This document shows positions 7,001 through 7,006 of a DNA stretch of 7,006 nt, one piece after another; position 1 is the stretch's first letter, and every line of letters starts with the position of its first letter. Made by a program: the position numbers and the translations under genes. Under the pieces are notes generated by a model. It was given only the letters and a program-made list of their open reading frames with translations. It was not told where the DNA came from and searched no databases. The stretch lies in the NCBI GenBank assembly GCA_964522975.1, contig CAZFXK010000112.1, positions 1-7,006 of the forward strand. Direction: 5' to 3'. Origin of the DNA: Bacteroides_E sp964522975 (GTDB lineage Bacteria > Bacteroidota > Bacteroidia > Bacteroidales > Bacteroidaceae).

Positions 7001-7006
7001 ACCGAC
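4003..7006 (-). CDS. hsdR: Type I restriction enzyme, motor/nuclease subunit HsdR (EcoR124I-like, type IC), 5' end cut off by the window
   Basis: HsdR is the ATP-driven DNA translocase and endonuclease subunit of a type I restriction complex; it works with HsdM and HsdS, which recognise and methylate the target. From the first visible residues the protein follows what I remember of EcoR124I HsdR almost throughout. Numbering from the GTG at 7002, the PD-(D/E)XK nuclease has D118 (RYDVTILVNG) and E132-x-K134 (QVELKKRG), matching EcoR124I D151/E165/K167 with a constant offset of 33. The SF2 helicase motor follows: Walker A TTGSGKT at 275-281, DEAH at 375-378, TGTP at 402-405, a VVGMFLTGFDAP block at 616-627, and QAFSRTNR at 645-652. 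The region after about 700 is the helical C-terminal domain and ends GVGGQL. The reading frame continues upstream as Ser-Val before LERE, so that GTG is internal and about 33 residues lie beyond the window; the full protein would be about 1,030 residues. All catalytic motifs are intact. The stop lies 84 bases before the next gene on the same strand. Confidence 0.97.
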   Translation of the reverse strand, partial: SVLEREFIQDLINQGYEYSSGLTTVEAMLANARMQLQRLNDMKFTDNEWARYVEEYLDKPSDTLVEKTRKIHDDYIHDFVFDDGHIQNIYLVDKKNMARNKVQVISQFEQKGTHANRYDVTILVNGLPLVQVELKKRGIAIREAFNQVHRYTKESFNSDNSLYKYLQIFVISNGTDSRYFANTVERSKNSFDFTMNWARADNTLIKDLKDFTATFFQKNTLLNVLFTYSVFDTNNTLLIMRPYQIAATERILWKIKSSHLAKNWSKPESGGYIWHTTGSGKTLTSFKAARLATQLDFIDKVFFVVDRKDLDFQTMREYQRFSPDSVNGSESTAGLKRNIEKDDNKIIVTTIQKLNNLMKSECDLAIYQKHVVFIFDEAHRSQFGEAQKNLKRKFKKYYQFGFTGTPIFPENALGADTTASVFGRELHSYVITDAIRDEKVLKFKVDYNDVRPQFKGIESEQDENKLSAAENKRALLHPNRIREISQYILQNFNIKTHRNKGGYKGFNAMFAVSNIDAAKCYYKELNRLQEESEKPLKIATIFSFAANEEQSAIGEIIDETFEPTALDYSSKEFLANAIRDYNAMFKTSYGVDSKEFQNYYRDLSKRVKSKEVDLVIVVGMFLTGFDAPTLNTLFVDKNLRYHGLMQAFSRTNRIYDATKTFGNIITFRDLEKATIDAITLFGDSNTRDVVLEKSYKEYLEGFTDIVTGEARRGYVEVVRELNEKFPNPDAIATEKDKKDFSKLFGEYLRVENILQNYDEFTNLKALQAIDMNDTAAIEVFKETHFVTDEEIEAMQEVEILPDRTIQDYRSTYNDIRDWLREQKSGKEAEESEIDWDDVVFEIDLLKSQEINLDYILELIFEHNKKTYDKASLIEEIRRVVRASIGNRAKESLIVDFINETDLDAIQDKVNIIDSFFEYAQRKQKIEATELIAEENLNEEEAKRYIIVSLKREFASENGTELNAVLPKMSPLNPQYLTKKQNVFQRISAFVDKFKGVGGQL

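Noticed and set aside
7000..7002. GTG as the start codon of hsdR
   Set aside because: The frame stays open to the window edge, and comparison with EcoR124I HsdR (offset of 33 at the catalytic residues) puts the true start outside the window.
1..7006. CRISPR array, tRNA, rRNA, insertion sequence or phage attachment site
   Set aside because: No regularly spaced short repeats, no tRNA-like cloverleaf, and no transposase or integrase motifs were seen on either strand.

Overview
AT-rich bacterial DNA. Everything that looks like a real gene is on the minus strand, so in transcription order the window reads from right to left. The organism is most likely a member of the Bacteroidota. The pointers are a TATATTTG box (the TAnnTTTG -7 element of that phylum) just upstream of the leftmost gene, the absence of clear Shine-Dalgarno sequences, and the general character of the proteins. 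No taxonomic marker gene is present, so this is an inference.

The window is part of a restriction/defence island. In transcription order it holds: (1) 7006-4003, the motor/nuclease subunit HsdR of a type I restriction enzyme of the EcoR124I (type IC) kind, lacking about 33 N-terminal residues because the window ends; hsdM and hsdS are not in the window. (2) 3918-3010, a 302-residue protein with an N-terminal PD-(D/E)XK-like nuclease core and a C-terminal DUF5655-like domain. (3) A 127-base gap holding an 11-codon scrap that looks like the first codons of a second kind of hsdR. (4) 2882-930, a 650-residue GmrSD-type (DUF262 + DUF1524/HNH) protein, the family of type IV enzymes that cut modified DNA. 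(5) 923-313, a broken chimeric gene: the 5' end of the second kind of hsdR fused in frame to the last 70 or so codons of a DUF5655 gene, with one frameshift and two internal stops. (6) 312-56, no convincing gene. (7) 55-1, the first 18 codons of a gene that leaves the window.

The most notable structure is the setting of the GmrSD gene. On both sides it has matching debris in the same orientation: a 33-base copy of an hsdR start immediately outside each end (27/33 identical) and, further out, a 207-base DUF5655 3' segment (183/207 identical by hand count). The right-hand DUF5655 copy belongs to an intact gene and the left-hand one is dead. This points to repeated gain, recombination and loss of restriction modules, with GmrSD as the cargo of a hotspot. 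The three intact genes could act at different layers: type I cleavage of unmodified DNA, GmrSD attack on modified DNA, and an uncharacterised nuclease-like DUF5655 protein between them.
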